This document shows, in pieces, positions 44,579 through 54,198 of a stretch of 64,000 nt of DNA (positions are counted from its first letter, which is position 1; the number at the start of each line of letters is the position of its first letter). Where the stretch lies: the NCBI RefSeq assembly GCF_001574435.1, contig NZ_LOCN01000018.1, positions 1 through 64,000 of the forward strand, in the 5' to 3' direction. Source of the stretch: Moritella sp. JT01 (GTDB lineage: Bacteria > Pseudomonadota > Gammaproteobacteria > Enterobacterales > Moritellaceae). Under the pieces are notes generated by a model. The model saw only the letters and a program-made list of their open reading frames with translations, was not told the DNA's origin and made no database searches. Position numbers and translations under genes: made by a program.

Positions 44579-45517
44579 ATGTCTACAACTAACATCTTTG
44601 ACTTCGCCGATCTTATTTACCCTAATGCTAAAGGTATGAGAAAAATACAAAAAAAAGGGCGATTCTATTTTTGGGCCGTAACAAACAGCAAAGCTGTCAA
44701 TGCGATGGTGACTCTTTTTTCCCGTGAAAATTTAAAACTCATATTAAAGAACACCCCCGAGGTCATAGAAAAGCCGCTAAAACCTTATCTTTGTGTTAAC
44801 TGGTCAAGTACGGAACGTGTTAAGTACTTAACACAACATTACCAGTTTATTGATGAGACTTTTGGGAAACACGCGAGTGCGGTTGTTTCTGATGAAGGTA
44901 TTACCATCTTAGAGTTCAAAAGCTTAAGCGAACAAACATATCGAATTCAGCTACACCGAGGCACAAGACGAGAAGGTGGTATTGGCATTCGTTTAGTTAA
45001 CGAACAGGACCAAAGTGTCTATGCTTTAGCCTGTAATATCTCTGGCACACATACTAAAACAATGCATATTGGTATGTTGCAAGGTCCTCGTGATGCAGTA
45101 GAAAATCGCCATGCGCTGATTAAAGAGCTAACCAAATCAGTACATGGTTTACGCACTAAATCATTATTGGTTGAAATGGCGTTAATGCTGTCCCGTATTT
45201 TAGGGGTCAGTGAAGTAAAAGCGATTTCCAATAAAGGTCATATCTATCAAGCAATACGCTATATAGGCTCTAAACGAAACTCAGTAACCTTTGATTACGA
45301 TGGTTTGTGGGACGAGTTTGAAGCGACAAAAATCGACCCATACATGTTTGGATTGTCAGTGTTTACCCCACGAAAAGATCCACTGACATTGAAAAAAACC
45401 AAACGTAAAATGTACACTAAGCGATACCAATGGCTAGATGACGCTGAAATAGAGATGACGGCAAATTTAGCGCCTTGGCTGGTGAATCCAATAATAAAAA
45501 ACGATCAAGCTGCCTAA
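44579..45517 (+). CDS. DUF535 (VirK/YbjX family) protein, second copy
   Basis: This 312-residue VirK/YbjX protein is a paralogue of the one at 30378-31346, with the same landmarks: GMLQGPRDAVENRHALIKELTKSVHGLRTKSLL, HIYQAIRYIGSK and KRKMYTKRYQWLDDAEIEM. It is better conserved in the LQGP..LTK.HGLR.K motif than the first copy. Function is unknown. A long terminator that overlaps the convergent GNAT gene lies just after it. Confidence 0.87.
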   Translation: MSTTNIFDFADLIYPNAKGMRKIQKKGRFYFWAVTNSKAVNAMVTLFSRENLKLILKNTPEVIEKPLKPYLCVNWSSTERVKYLTQHYQFIDETFGKHASAVVSDEGITILEFKSLSEQTYRIQLHRGTRREGGIGIRLVNEQDQSVYALACNISGTHTKTMHIGMLQGPRDAVENRHALIKELTKSVHGLRTKSLLVEMALMLSRILGVSEVKAISNKGHIYQAIRYIGSKRNSVTFDYDGLWDEFEATKIDPYMFGLSVFTPRKDPLTLKKTKRKMYTKRYQWLDDAEIEMTANLAPWLVNPIIKNDQAA

Positions 45518-45536
45518 GAACATAACCAACAGCTAG

Positions 45537-45572
45537 ATACAAGTTCACAACATTAAGCTTGTGAACTTGTAT
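45537..45572. terminator. 14-bp-stem terminator overlapping the GNAT 3' end
   Basis: ATACAAGTTCACAA (45537-45550) pairs perfectly with TTGTGAACTTGTAT (45559-45572), 8-nt loop. The right arm encodes the last residues of the minus-strand GNAT protein, whose stop (45553) is in the loop. Confidence 0.8.
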
Positions 45573-46074
45573 TGAGTTTATAAATCCGATCTGCATATAA
45601 AACACCACCTATGCTATATGCTTGTGCTATTACTTCATTAAGCTTAAAACCGCACTTCGCCAATACCTTTTCTGAAGCACTATTACCTTCTGTGACAATA
45701 CCTTGAAATACAGAAATAAGGTGCACGCGCATTGCCCAAGCGATAACACCCAGTAATGACTCAGTGGCATAGCCCAGACCAAAGTATTCTGGTAATAACA
45801 GGTAACCTACTTCTGCAGATCGGCCATCATAATCAAATCCCGTGATTCCAACCGCTGTATTTGTGTCAACATCCGTGATCACCAAACACAGCCAAGCACC
45901 AGAAGTGACAGACCATCGAGGTAAACGCGATTCAAACTTAACGCGAATATCATCGTCACTTGGTTGATCAAAACATTTTTCAATCACACGTGATTCTGTA
46001 TGTAAACGCAAAAACAACGGCCAATCTTGCGTAGTCATCTGCCGCATAGTTAAACGTGAGGTCGTGATCTGCAT
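45553..46074 (-). CDS. GNAT family N-acetyltransferase (RimJ/RimL-like)
   Basis: The protein is 173 residues, with the RimJ/RimL-type pattern (TTSRLTMRQM at the start, GYLLLPEYFGLGYATESLLGVIAWAM and NSASEKVLAKCGFKL). Such enzymes transfer acetyl from acetyl-CoA to protein N-termini or small amines. ATG 46074 follows AAGGAG; a longer frame to 46089 has none. The last codons lie inside the terminator stem shared with the convergent DUF535 gene. Confidence 0.85.
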   Translation of the reverse strand: MQITTSRLTMRQMTTQDWPLFLRLHTESRVIEKCFDQPSDDDIRVKFESRLPRWSVTSGAWLCLVITDVDTNTAVGITGFDYDGRSAEVGYLLLPEYFGLGYATESLLGVIAWAMRVHLISVFQGIVTEGNSASEKVLAKCGFKLNEVIAQAYSIGGVLYADRIYKLNTSSQA

Positions 46075-46170
46075 ATTACTCCTTACCACATCATGTGATT
46101 TAACTGACTAACTAGGCCGATATCATATATTTCAAATGACATTTTTACAAAGTAAACCTAAGTACCTAGT

Positions 46171-46494
46171 TTATAGAGTAAACCGGAGTACCAAAAAAAC
46201 ACACATACCAATAAAAACCACAGCTAAGGTGTTCTTTATCTTTAAACTTAATAACACGGTCAATAGACCCGCATATAAAAAGGGACTATTAAAAAATGCC
46301 ATCTCACTGCTTTGATGACCTAGAAATACAATCGGCACCCACATTGCGGTTAATACAGCGGGGGCTGTAAAGCTTAGTGCACGCTTTATTCTTGGGCTTA
46401 ATTCAAATGAAACACTGCGAGATAAAAACAAATACCGACATGAAAATGTAATACATGTCATCCCACCTAATACTAGCCAGAAATGCTCCATCAT
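46171..46494 (-). CDS. azlD: AzlD branched-chain amino acid export subunit
   Basis: The protein has 107 residues, four TM helices and GMTCITFSCRYLFL plus a RALSFTAPAVLTAMWVPIVF segment typical of AzlD. It works with AzlC, which begins upstream and ends one base before this start, to export branched-chain amino acids. Confidence 0.85.
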   Translation of the reverse strand: MMEHFWLVLGGMTCITFSCRYLFLSRSVSFELSPRIKRALSFTAPAVLTAMWVPIVFLGHQSSEMAFFNSPFLYAGLLTVLLSLKIKNTLAVVFIGMCVFLVLRFTL

Positions 46495-46495
46495 G

Positions 46496-47212
46496 TTACT
46501 CCTTAATTGAGGTGAAATAGCCCGCTAACATGCCACAAATAGTTGCAATAAAAAGTGCTGAATCAGGTATGTAAATGGATAATACTAAGGCACTAAAACC
46601 ACTCACAATGGCAGCAATGAGTATTGGTAAATCTTTAATTGACGGGATAACGATGGCAATAAAGGTCGCGGCTATCGCAAACTCTAACCCTAAACTTTCT
46701 AGGTTCGGAATGTATTGTCCCGCAACAATGCCTGCAAACGTTGAGACATTCCAAACGATATAAAACGTAATACCAGCGCTTATCGCATATATCGCAGAGA
46801 AGGTCTTATGTTTTTCGATATAAGCACAAGTCACTGCAAACATTTCATCCGTGAGAAAAAAGGCAATACAACTTCGTGATAAAAAAGAACGCTGCCGAAC
46901 ATGCTCTCTAAACACGGCTGAATACAAAAGATGACGAGAACTGATCACAAAAGTAGATGAGAAAATAGATGAGATGGCTCCCCCAGCCCCCATAATAGTA
47001 ATACTAGCCAGTTGTGCAGCGCCAGCAAAAACCAATAAAGACATTAACTGAGCCTGGATAGCAGTCAATCCTATGTTAATTGCTAACGAACCGCATAAGA
47101 TCCCCCAGGGTACTGTCGCCAGAGCCAACGGCATAATATCTATCACCGCACTATTAATTATTTTTACATCACCAGTTATAGGGCGGTAAGCAAGACCAGT
47201 TTCATTTAGCAT
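46496..47212 (-). CDS. azlC: AzlC branched-chain amino acid export subunit
   Basis: The protein has 238 residues and seven hydrophobic helices, with IMPLALATVPWGILCGSLA, FAGAAQLASITIMGAGG and FLTDEMFAVTCA, all typical of AzlC (exports leucine and analogues with AzlD). The AraC-type gene upstream probably controls both. Confidence 0.88.
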   Translation of the reverse strand: MLNETGLAYRPITGDVKIINSAVIDIMPLALATVPWGILCGSLAINIGLTAIQAQLMSLLVFAGAAQLASITIMGAGGAISSIFSSTFVISSRHLLYSAVFREHVRQRSFLSRSCIAFFLTDEMFAVTCAYIEKHKTFSAIYAISAGITFYIVWNVSTFAGIVAGQYIPNLESLGLEFAIAATFIAIVIPSIKDLPILIAAIVSGFSALVLSIYIPDSALFIATICGMLAGYFTSIKE

Positions 47213-47256
47213 AAGTAAACTCCTTCAATATTTAGAAGTAGCTTAAAGTTAAAGTG

Positions 47257-48114
47257 CTAAGGCATCTTGTACAAAACTGCTTGTTTTTGAAATTTTCTCG
47301 GGGATGTACCTATCGCTTTTTTAAAATGTCGATTGAAATGACTCTGGTCGTGAAAACCACAATCAGCCGCCACTTGCACAGGTTTAACACCAAGCATTAA
47401 CAATGTTTTAGCCTTCTTTAATCGCATCTGTATCTGATAACCATGAGGGGCAATATGAAACGACTTTTTGAATTGGCTAATGAAATGAAACTGACTTAGC
47501 CCAGCCATAGTAGCCAGCGTTATAAGTGACACATCCTCTTCAGGATACGCATCAAGATATTCTCTCACTAGCAATAATCTCTGTTTACTGCCCGATATAT
47601 CACTAGGTGTATTTCTCATCGATGAATGCCGAAGGGTCATGTTCATCATGATGCTGTATAAAATTGTTTCAATGAGTAACTTTGAGGCATTACTATCGAT
47701 CTGAGTAAAGAGTAATCTTAATTGCGCTGATAACTGTGGGTCTTTAACCACAGCATGACTAAAATAAGGCGCATGAAACTGACCATCATAAAGATCATTC
47801 GTCATATTCTCAAAATGTAACGGATGAGGATACATAGCCCGATACCGCCAACCGTCTTGTGTCGCAGACTCCCCCGTATGGACATCATCGGCATTCACAA
47901 AAATAATCGAGTTCTCATCCGCAATATGGGTACTGCCAGTGCGGTCAAACCGTTGTGCACCTTTATCTATAACACCTATCGTATAACCTTCATGTACGTG
48001 TTTAGAAAATGTCTGTTCTTGATAATCAGCATCGACAATTTCCAACCCGTTAAAGGCATCTACAATTTTAAATTCAGCTTTTTCCTTGCTGACTTGAGAC
48101 ATCTTATTACTCAT
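47257..48114 (-). CDS. AraC-family regulator with cupin sensor
   Basis: This 285-residue regulator has an N-terminal cupin-like sensor (HEGYTIGVIDKGAQRF, about 40-110) and a C-terminal AraC double HTH (SLITLATMAGLSQFHFISQFKKSFHIAPHGYQIQMRLKKAKTLL, then QVAADCGFHDQSHFNRHFKKAIG). It lies 44 bp upstream of azlC on the same strand, so it likely governs the azlCD exporter in response to an amino acid. Confidence 0.85.
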   Translation of the reverse strand: MSNKMSQVSKEKAEFKIVDAFNGLEIVDADYQEQTFSKHVHEGYTIGVIDKGAQRFDRTGSTHIADENSIIFVNADDVHTGESATQDGWRYRAMYPHPLHFENMTNDLYDGQFHAPYFSHAVVKDPQLSAQLRLLFTQIDSNASKLLIETILYSIMMNMTLRHSSMRNTPSDISGSKQRLLLVREYLDAYPEEDVSLITLATMAGLSQFHFISQFKKSFHIAPHGYQIQMRLKKAKTLLMLGVKPVQVAADCGFHDQSHFNRHFKKAIGTSPRKFQKQAVLYKMP

Positions 48115-48176
48115 CCTATTATTGCATTACTTTATAGTACAATATTGCTCATATTTTTAAAGCTATCGTTAATTTT

Positions 48177-49055
48177 CTATTCACTCACCTGCGCAAGGGT
48201 AAATTCAACAAAGCGTCGATTAGCCAAAGACAAATACCCATCTTTACGCCACGCAAGTGCCAGATCCAAATAAATAGGTGGATCAAACGGTATGCCTTTA
48301 ACGTCCGCTTCTTGATCTGTGACTAACTCCAATAACGCAGTAATGGCAAATTCATTTTTAACAATATTAAGGATCATGGTGATCAAGTTTGTTTCAAAAG
48401 AATAATTTGCGGTCATATTATTGTCTTTACACAGGCCATCAATCACTTCACGATGAAAATAGCCCGCCTTAAACATCACTAACTCATGGGTAAAAAAGTC
48501 TGCATAGGTCACCGATTTAGCATCTGCCAAGGCATGATTTTTACCGACTGCAGCCACCATTTGTGGACGAATAAAACGCTGAACTTGCAAACTATCAGGC
48601 ACATGATCATCGACGATCACGCCTAAATCTAATTCACCTGAAAGTAATTTCTCTTTAATCGTTTGCGTGCCCCCCTCCATAATGCTCAAGTTTAAATTGG
48701 GGTACTTAAACTTAAAGGCCATTAATATCTCGGGAAAGAAATACGAGCCCATCATCCCCGGAATACCGATACTCACCTCTCCTTGCTCTAAACCTCGCAA
48801 ATCACTTAACGCAGTTTCAGCATCGCTAATACGGGCAAGAATACCTTTACTGTGTTCAAGCAGTACTTCCCCTTCTTTGGTCACGACCACGCCTTTGCTG
48901 CTGCGGATCAATAATGGCATACCTATTTGATCTTCAAATTTACGCATGGCAATACTCAGCGCAGATTGGGCAATACCAAGATGCTCGGCCGCCTTGGTAT
49001 AACTGCCCTGTGCAACAATCGTGGCAAAATAATGCAGTATTTTAGAATTAAGCAT
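48177..49055 (-). CDS. LysR-type transcriptional regulator
   Basis: The protein is 292 residues with an N-terminal winged HTH (LHYFATIVAQGSYTKAAEHLGIAQSALSIAMRKFED) and a LysR effector domain. It is divergent from the MFS gene at 49195, across a 139-bp gap, so that transporter is the likely target. Confidence 0.86.
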   Translation of the reverse strand: MLNSKILHYFATIVAQGSYTKAAEHLGIAQSALSIAMRKFEDQIGMPLLIRSSKGVVVTKEGEVLLEHSKGILARISDAETALSDLRGLEQGEVSIGIPGMMGSYFFPEILMAFKFKYPNLNLSIMEGGTQTIKEKLLSGELDLGVIVDDHVPDSLQVQRFIRPQMVAAVGKNHALADAKSVTYADFFTHELVMFKAGYFHREVIDGLCKDNNMTANYSFETNLITMILNIVKNEFAITALLELVTDQEADVKGIPFDPPIYLDLALAWRKDGYLSLANRRFVEFTLAQVSE

Positions 49056-49194
49056 AACTAAAATAGATACCTTCTATGATATTTATATATTTTTCATATT
49101 AGCATTAGATCGCTAGTCTATAAGCATTGTTAGTACTGCATGACTCTAATAAAGCAGAACATGCCATTACCTTAGCTATTACTAGGACAGATCA

Positions 49195-50415
49195 ATGATT
49201 GCACTGCATTCTCAAGATTATAAAAAAGTAACCTTAGGGCTTGGACTGGGCTCATTTCTGGTGTTTTGTAACTTATATTATTTTCAGCCTTTGCTGCCGT
49301 ATTTCATGGTTAAATTCAACGCCACCGAATTACAGGTTAACTGGTTATTTTCCAGCACCACCTTAGCTATCGCCTTATCACTGCTGCCTTGGGCAATCTT
49401 ATCTGAAATAATTGGCCGCAGACCGATCATGCGTTGCAGTTTAATACTGATCCCCTGTATTAACTTTTTAATGTTTATTAGCGTAGATCTACACACTTTA
49501 ATATTACTGCGTGCTGTGCTTGGCATTGCACTGGCAGGATTTATTGCCGTGGCAGTGGCGTATATGGCAGAAGAATTAGAGCCACCAGCAATGTTGATCG
49601 CAATGGGCGGTTACATCAGTGCCAATACTTTAGGCGGTATTATTGGTCGTATATATGGCGGCGTCATGACCGATGCAATCGGCTTACAGTGGACGACGCT
49701 TGCGATGTCGATAATCAGTGGCATAGCACTGCTTATTATATTTCCGCTAATATTAAAACAACACCACTTTATCGACCGACAAGGCAGGTTACAGCATCAT
49801 GTAGTACAAATAGTCAGGCATATTAAAAACCCGAATCTGATTTTTGCTATGTTGATTGGAGGGCTCAATTTTTCGGTATTCATTAATATTTTTTCAGTGA
49901 TGGGATTTAAATTATCTGCCGCGCCCATATCCTTACCCGCTAGCTTATTATCACTGATGTTCTTGTGTTATCTCAGCGGTACCTTATCAGCAAAGTTCAG
50001 TGGCCGCTGGTTGCATAACCACTCCTTATTCAGCGGGCTATTACTCGGGATCGGCATTAGCCTGGTCGGGCTCATCATCCTATCGCTACAAACGATGCTG
50101 ACAATCATTATCGGTTTATTAGTATTAAGCGCTGGCGCATTCTTTATTCATGCTCTCGCTTACAGCCATATTGGCCGCAGTGCGACACAAGGTAAATCAA
50201 CCGCAACCGCACTATACCTTGTCATGTACTATTCAGGCGGTAGTGTCGGTGGCTTTATTCTTATTTACTGCTGGCAAATCGGGGGATGGTGGGCGGTACT
50301 TGCTGCGACAAGTATTATTTATACCCTGATGGTGAGCTTGGTCTTTGCACTTAAATTTGTGTCTCGCCGTTCACTCTATGTCACGAGTAACGAAATTGAC
50401 TCTTGTCAGGCGTGA
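49195..50415 (+). CDS. MFS transporter (YnfM-like)
   Basis: The 406-residue, 12-helix transporter has the MFS loop motif GRRPIMR between helices 2 and 3 and an AEELEPPAMLIAMGGYISANTLGGIIGR segment like YnfM/arabinose efflux-type proteins. It likely expels a small compound sensed by the divergent LysR regulator. Substrate unknown. Confidence 0.85.
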   Translation: MIALHSQDYKKVTLGLGLGSFLVFCNLYYFQPLLPYFMVKFNATELQVNWLFSSTTLAIALSLLPWAILSEIIGRRPIMRCSLILIPCINFLMFISVDLHTLILLRAVLGIALAGFIAVAVAYMAEELEPPAMLIAMGGYISANTLGGIIGRIYGGVMTDAIGLQWTTLAMSIISGIALLIIFPLILKQHHFIDRQGRLQHHVVQIVRHIKNPNLIFAMLIGGLNFSVFINIFSVMGFKLSAAPISLPASLLSLMFLCYLSGTLSAKFSGRWLHNHSLFSGLLLGIGISLVGLIILSLQTMLTIIIGLLVLSAGAFFIHALAYSHIGRSATQGKSTATALYLVMYYSGGSVGGFILIYCWQIGGWWAVLAATSIIYTLMVSLVFALKFVSRRSLYVTSNEIDSCQA

Positions 50416-50529
50416 CTAACTATTTCTTTATTATTGCCTAAAAAGCAAAAGTAGTTTGCTTAAAGGGTTATTGTTGGTTCATTAAACAAAACATAGAATA
50501 GCCCCATCTTAACGAATGAGGCACAAACC

Positions 50530-51507
50530 ATGAAAGCAATGATCATCAAAGAAATCGGTTCAAGCGACGTTTTTCAATTAGTAGAAAAAGCAAAACCAAC
50601 ATTAAAATCAGGCCACATGGTTGTTGAAGTAAAAGCAACAAGCGTAAACCCGCTTGATACTATGTTACGTTCAATTGAACTGCCTTGGTCTGCAAACTTA
50701 CCAGAAATACTACACGGTGATGTTGCTGGTATCGTTGTTGAAGTCAGTGAAGACGTATCAAACTTCAACCTTGGTGACGAAGTTTACGGTATGGCTGGCG
50801 GCATTAATGGTGTTGACGGTGCACTCGCAGAATTCATGTTAGTTGATGCGCGTTTAATGGCGCAAAAACCTAAAACATTGACGATGAAACAAGCCGCTGC
50901 ATTACCACTAGTTGCTATCACATCATATGAAGCGCTAGTAAACAAAATGAATGTACAAGCTGGCGATAACGTACTGATTCATGGTGCAACGGGTGGCGTA
51001 GGTCACATCGCAGTACAACTTGCTAAAGTACTTGGCGCAACGGTTACATCGACTCACTCACCTGCAAACGCTGAGCTCGCAAAAACAGTGGGTGCAGACA
51101 ACTTAGTGGATTTCACGACAGAAACAGTGGCTGACTATGTACAAGCACATACCGGCGGTACTGGCTTTGATAAAATCTTTGATACTGTGGCAGGCGAAAA
51201 CATCCAGAAATCATTTGAAGCAGCGAAATTCAATGGTCACGTAGCCACAATTTTACCCATTGAAAACGTACTACAAGTGGCACTAAAAAGCTTGTCATTC
51301 CACAGTGTGTTAATGCTAATCCCATTATGTCACGGCATTAACCACGAGTCACATGGCCGCATCTTAACTGAAATTTCAGCACTGGTAGATGCAGGTAAGA
51401 TCATGCCAATTATTGATGACAGCAACTATTCAATTTGGGAAGTTGCACAAGCACACGATCACTTAGGATCAGGAAAATCGGTTGGTAAAGTAACCCTAAC
51501 AGCGTAA
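50530..51507 (+). CDS. Quinone oxidoreductase-type alcohol dehydrogenase
   Basis: The medium-chain dehydrogenase of 325 residues has the nucleotide-binding GDNVLIHGATGGVGHIAVQLAKVLG near residue 140, a VNPLDTMLR segment near residue 38 and no zinc-binding Cys cluster, so it is a zinc-free NADPH:quinone reductase type. Closest in the window is the broken gene at 42397; the two share family but not close identity. It has a bidirectional terminator after it. Confidence 0.87.
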   Translation: MKAMIIKEIGSSDVFQLVEKAKPTLKSGHMVVEVKATSVNPLDTMLRSIELPWSANLPEILHGDVAGIVVEVSEDVSNFNLGDEVYGMAGGINGVDGALAEFMLVDARLMAQKPKTLTMKQAAALPLVAITSYEALVNKMNVQAGDNVLIHGATGGVGHIAVQLAKVLGATVTSTHSPANAELAKTVGADNLVDFTTETVADYVQAHTGGTGFDKIFDTVAGENIQKSFEAAKFNGHVATILPIENVLQVALKSLSFHSVLMLIPLCHGINHESHGRILTEISALVDAGKIMPIIDDSNYSIWEVAQAHDHLGSGKSVGKVTLTA

Positions 51508-51540
51508 TTATACTGACTGTTTTAATACCCGCAATAGCGC

Positions 51541-51588
51541 AAAAGCACCACAGCAACTGTTATCGACAGGAAAAGTTGTGGTGCTTTT
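51541..51588. terminator. Bidirectional terminator
   Basis: AAAAGCACCACA (51541-51552) pairs with TGTGGTGCTTTT (51577-51588), 12 pairs; an inner AACT/AGTT extends it across a bulge. It is followed by T-run and separates convergent genes. Confidence 0.85.
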
Positions 51589-51612
51589 TTGTTTCTATAT
51601 GCCTATAAAAAC

Positions 51613-52221
51613 CTAGATTGCGACTCGTGCAGCGACAGCCAGTAAGACCACGCCAGTGACCTTATCAATCTTGTGCACATTATTTTTTAATTTAGCAAGC
51701 AATGACGACTGCGATAATACAATCGCAATGATGCAATACCACAAGGTATCAATACTAAATACAGTCCCCACCATGATCAGATTGTGTAACCAACTCGCAT
51801 CCGCTTCGACAAATTGACCGAACAAAGCTAAAAAGAAAATCGCTAATTTAGGATTCAGAAACGCGATCATAAAACCTTGTACGATACTCTCTTTTAAGGT
51901 TACCGTATCCTCTTGCTGGTCCACATCATCCAATGCAGGTTTTGAGGTTAACGCCTTGTAAGCCAAGCGCAGTAACATAGCAACGCCCGCATATTTAATC
52001 ACACTAAATAACCACGGTGTTTGTTGGATCACAATCGCCAAACCGACCACTGTTAACGAGGCATACACACCGACACCCACACCATGAGCAATACTGGCTG
52101 CAACACCATTAACACGGCCACCAGAGATAGTATGCTTTAACACAACCGCCAAACTCGGACCCGGCGTCATCGCCCCCATCACACAAATCAGCGCTAAAGA
52201 CATCCACGCAGTTAATTCCAT
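51613..52221 (-). CDS. LysE family translocator
   Basis: The protein has 202 residues and six TM helices with the RhtB/LysE pattern (MGAMTPGPSLAVVLKHTISGGRVNG, FMIAFLNPKLAIFFLALFGQFV). Members export amino acids or homoserine lactones. The start ATG has GGAG just upstream. The LysR gene upstream on the same strand may regulate it. Confidence 0.88.
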   Translation of the reverse strand: MELTAWMSLALICVMGAMTPGPSLAVVLKHTISGGRVNGVAASIAHGVGVGVYASLTVVGLAIVIQQTPWLFSVIKYAGVAMLLRLAYKALTSKPALDDVDQQEDTVTLKESIVQGFMIAFLNPKLAIFFLALFGQFVEADASWLHNLIMVGTVFSIDTLWYCIIAIVLSQSSLLAKLKNNVHKIDKVTGVVLLAVAARVAI

Positions 52222-52317
52222 TCCAACTCCTCGTTTATTATATTGTTATATAAGGTTAATCAGTTGCCCTTATCTACCCTCATATTAATACAGCCAAAGC
52301 ATGAGTTAAAATTGCAT

Positions 52318-53274
52318 TTACGACTTATTGGCATGTATTAATTTCATACCTAGGATTTTAGTACGCTCAAGGTGCTTGTTTAGGAAGGGAAAACATAACT
52401 CTCTGAACCAAGTATGCTCTGGGTCTTGATGGTGTTTCGCATGCCATAACAAGTAATATTGCTGCGGTTTAAGCGTAATAGGAAGTCGCATGACCCGAAG
52501 ATCGTATGTTTGTGCAAAATCAGCCGCAATGTGTAGTGGCGTCGTCAATAAGGTATCCGTTTTTAATAACAGTTCAATCGCCGATTGAAAGAAGGGTACC
52601 GATGCAAAAACCTGGCGCTGCTCACCCAATGCCGATAAGGCTAAATCAACGGAGCTGTCTTTATCGCCACCCCCACTGATCAATACATGCTTCGCATTAA
52701 TATACTCGGTCACCGATAATTCATCACTCAAACACAAAGGGTGCTGACGGCGACATACAACCACCAGCTGATCTTCACCGATACTTTTTCCATGTAAGTT
52801 CTCAGGCACAAGATCCGTAATCGTGCTCACTAGATCCAGCGGCATGTCAGCCAACTCAGTTAGCTTGTCTTTATGCCACAATTGATATTCAACACTGGCA
52901 CTAGCAGCATTGGCAGCAAGCTCACAACATATTGACGGTAAGATCGCTTGCGCGACATAATCACTCGAGGCTAAAGTAAATTTACGTTGGCATTGGCTGG
53001 GATCCATCTTACTCGGTAAATACAAATTATCTAACGTCTGCATCAATACGGGTAATTGCGCTTTTAACGCTTCGCCCTTACGCGTCAATACAAACTGATT
53101 GCCCTCTCTGATCACGATCTTGTCATGAAACGCCGCGCGAATTTGCATTAAGGTTTTACTCATTGCCGATTGAGTGACATTGAGCTGTCGTGCAGATTCG
53201 GTTAAATTACGCGTTTGTAATATCGCAATTAACGCCGGTAATAATTTGTAGTTATTCAAAAGAGCACTCGCCAT
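52318..53274 (-). CDS. LysR-type transcriptional regulator
   Basis: The protein has 318 residues, with an N-terminal winged HTH (LPALIAILQTRNLTESARQLNVTQSAMSKTLMQIR) and a LysR effector domain. It lies 97 bp upstream of the LysE gene on the same strand and is divergent from the MsrA-like gene at 53513 across 238 bp; either could be its target. Confidence 0.84.
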   Translation of the reverse strand: MASALLNNYKLLPALIAILQTRNLTESARQLNVTQSAMSKTLMQIRAAFHDKIVIREGNQFVLTRKGEALKAQLPVLMQTLDNLYLPSKMDPSQCQRKFTLASSDYVAQAILPSICCELAANAASASVEYQLWHKDKLTELADMPLDLVSTITDLVPENLHGKSIGEDQLVVVCRRQHPLCLSDELSVTEYINAKHVLISGGGDKDSSVDLALSALGEQRQVFASVPFFQSAIELLLKTDTLLTTPLHIAADFAQTYDLRVMRLPITLKPQQYYLLWHAKHHQDPEHTWFRELCFPFLNKHLERTKILGMKLIHANKS

Positions 53275-53512
53275 ATAAGATCATCAACTAACTATCATAA
53301 CGTAGATTTTCTTTTTCAGACAACGTCCTCAAAGCCTATGATCCGTTTCATGTCACCTCATTTCGAGGCAGAGCAATCAGATTTATAAAAAATAATTGAG
53401 TAAAACCTCATTCCGTCACATTCAAATGGTCCATAATTAAATGGGTTTAAACCTTACTTCGCATTCAGTTAACCGTGGGGTTTGTCATATAGATAAGATT
53501 TAACAAGGAAGG

Positions 53513-54052
53513 ATGATGGATAATACAATTAAAACAATCGGTCTCAGCGGCACATGTTATTGGTGTACAGAGGCTATCTTTTTATCTTTGCACGGAGTGA
53601 CAAAAGTAGAACAAGGTTGGCTGTCTTCCGTTGGTGAACACGACTGGTTTTCAGAAGGGATTATTGTTACTTATATGCCCGAAGTCATCAGCTTAAAAAA
53701 TCTAATTTCCATTCACTTACATACCCACAGCAGTACCAACATCCATTCGATGCGAGATAAATACCGGAGTGCGGTATATGCAATGGAACCCTACCAAATG
53801 ACCGAAATAAAACACAACCTCGCATTACTCCAAGATGAATTTGACACGCCCTTGATCACTCGCGCTTATACATTTAACCAATTCAAACTGTCTGACGAAT
53901 CCATTCAAAACTATTACTACAGCGATCCAAAACGGCCATATTGCAAGAATATCATTACCCCAAAATTAAAAAACTTGCTCGATAGCCATGCCCATTTAAT
54001 GAATAAAAATAAATTATCAATAGAGCATAACAAAACTATATTGCTTTCATGA
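53513..54052 (+). CDS. Peptide methionine sulfoxide reductase MsrA-like protein
   Basis: The 179-residue protein is an atypical MsrA. It keeps SGTCYWCTEAIF (catalytic C15 and Glu20), DKYRSAVY near residue 82, and a PYCKNIITPKL segment near residue 141 holding a potential resolving Cys, but has SIQNYYY where classical MsrA reads YHQxYY, and GWLSSVGEH instead of GYxGG. It would reduce methionine-S-sulfoxide in proteins, or a related thioether oxide. ATG 53513 or the next ATG (53516) both fit the AAGGAAGG site. Confidence 0.72.
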   Translation: MMDNTIKTIGLSGTCYWCTEAIFLSLHGVTKVEQGWLSSVGEHDWFSEGIIVTYMPEVISLKNLISIHLHTHSSTNIHSMRDKYRSAVYAMEPYQMTEIKHNLALLQDEFDTPLITRAYTFNQFKLSDESIQNYYYSDPKRPYCKNIITPKLKNLLDSHAHLMNKNKLSIEHNKTILLS

Positions 54053-54198
54053 ATATAATTGACAGCGTTCACAATATAAAGATAACCATGTGATATTACT
54101 CAAAAATATCGACTGACGCTATGGTAAGACTTTAAGGATATACTAATCTCGAAAAGTCGAAGCTAATAAATATTGTTCCAGTTTTGGTCGTGGATGAA

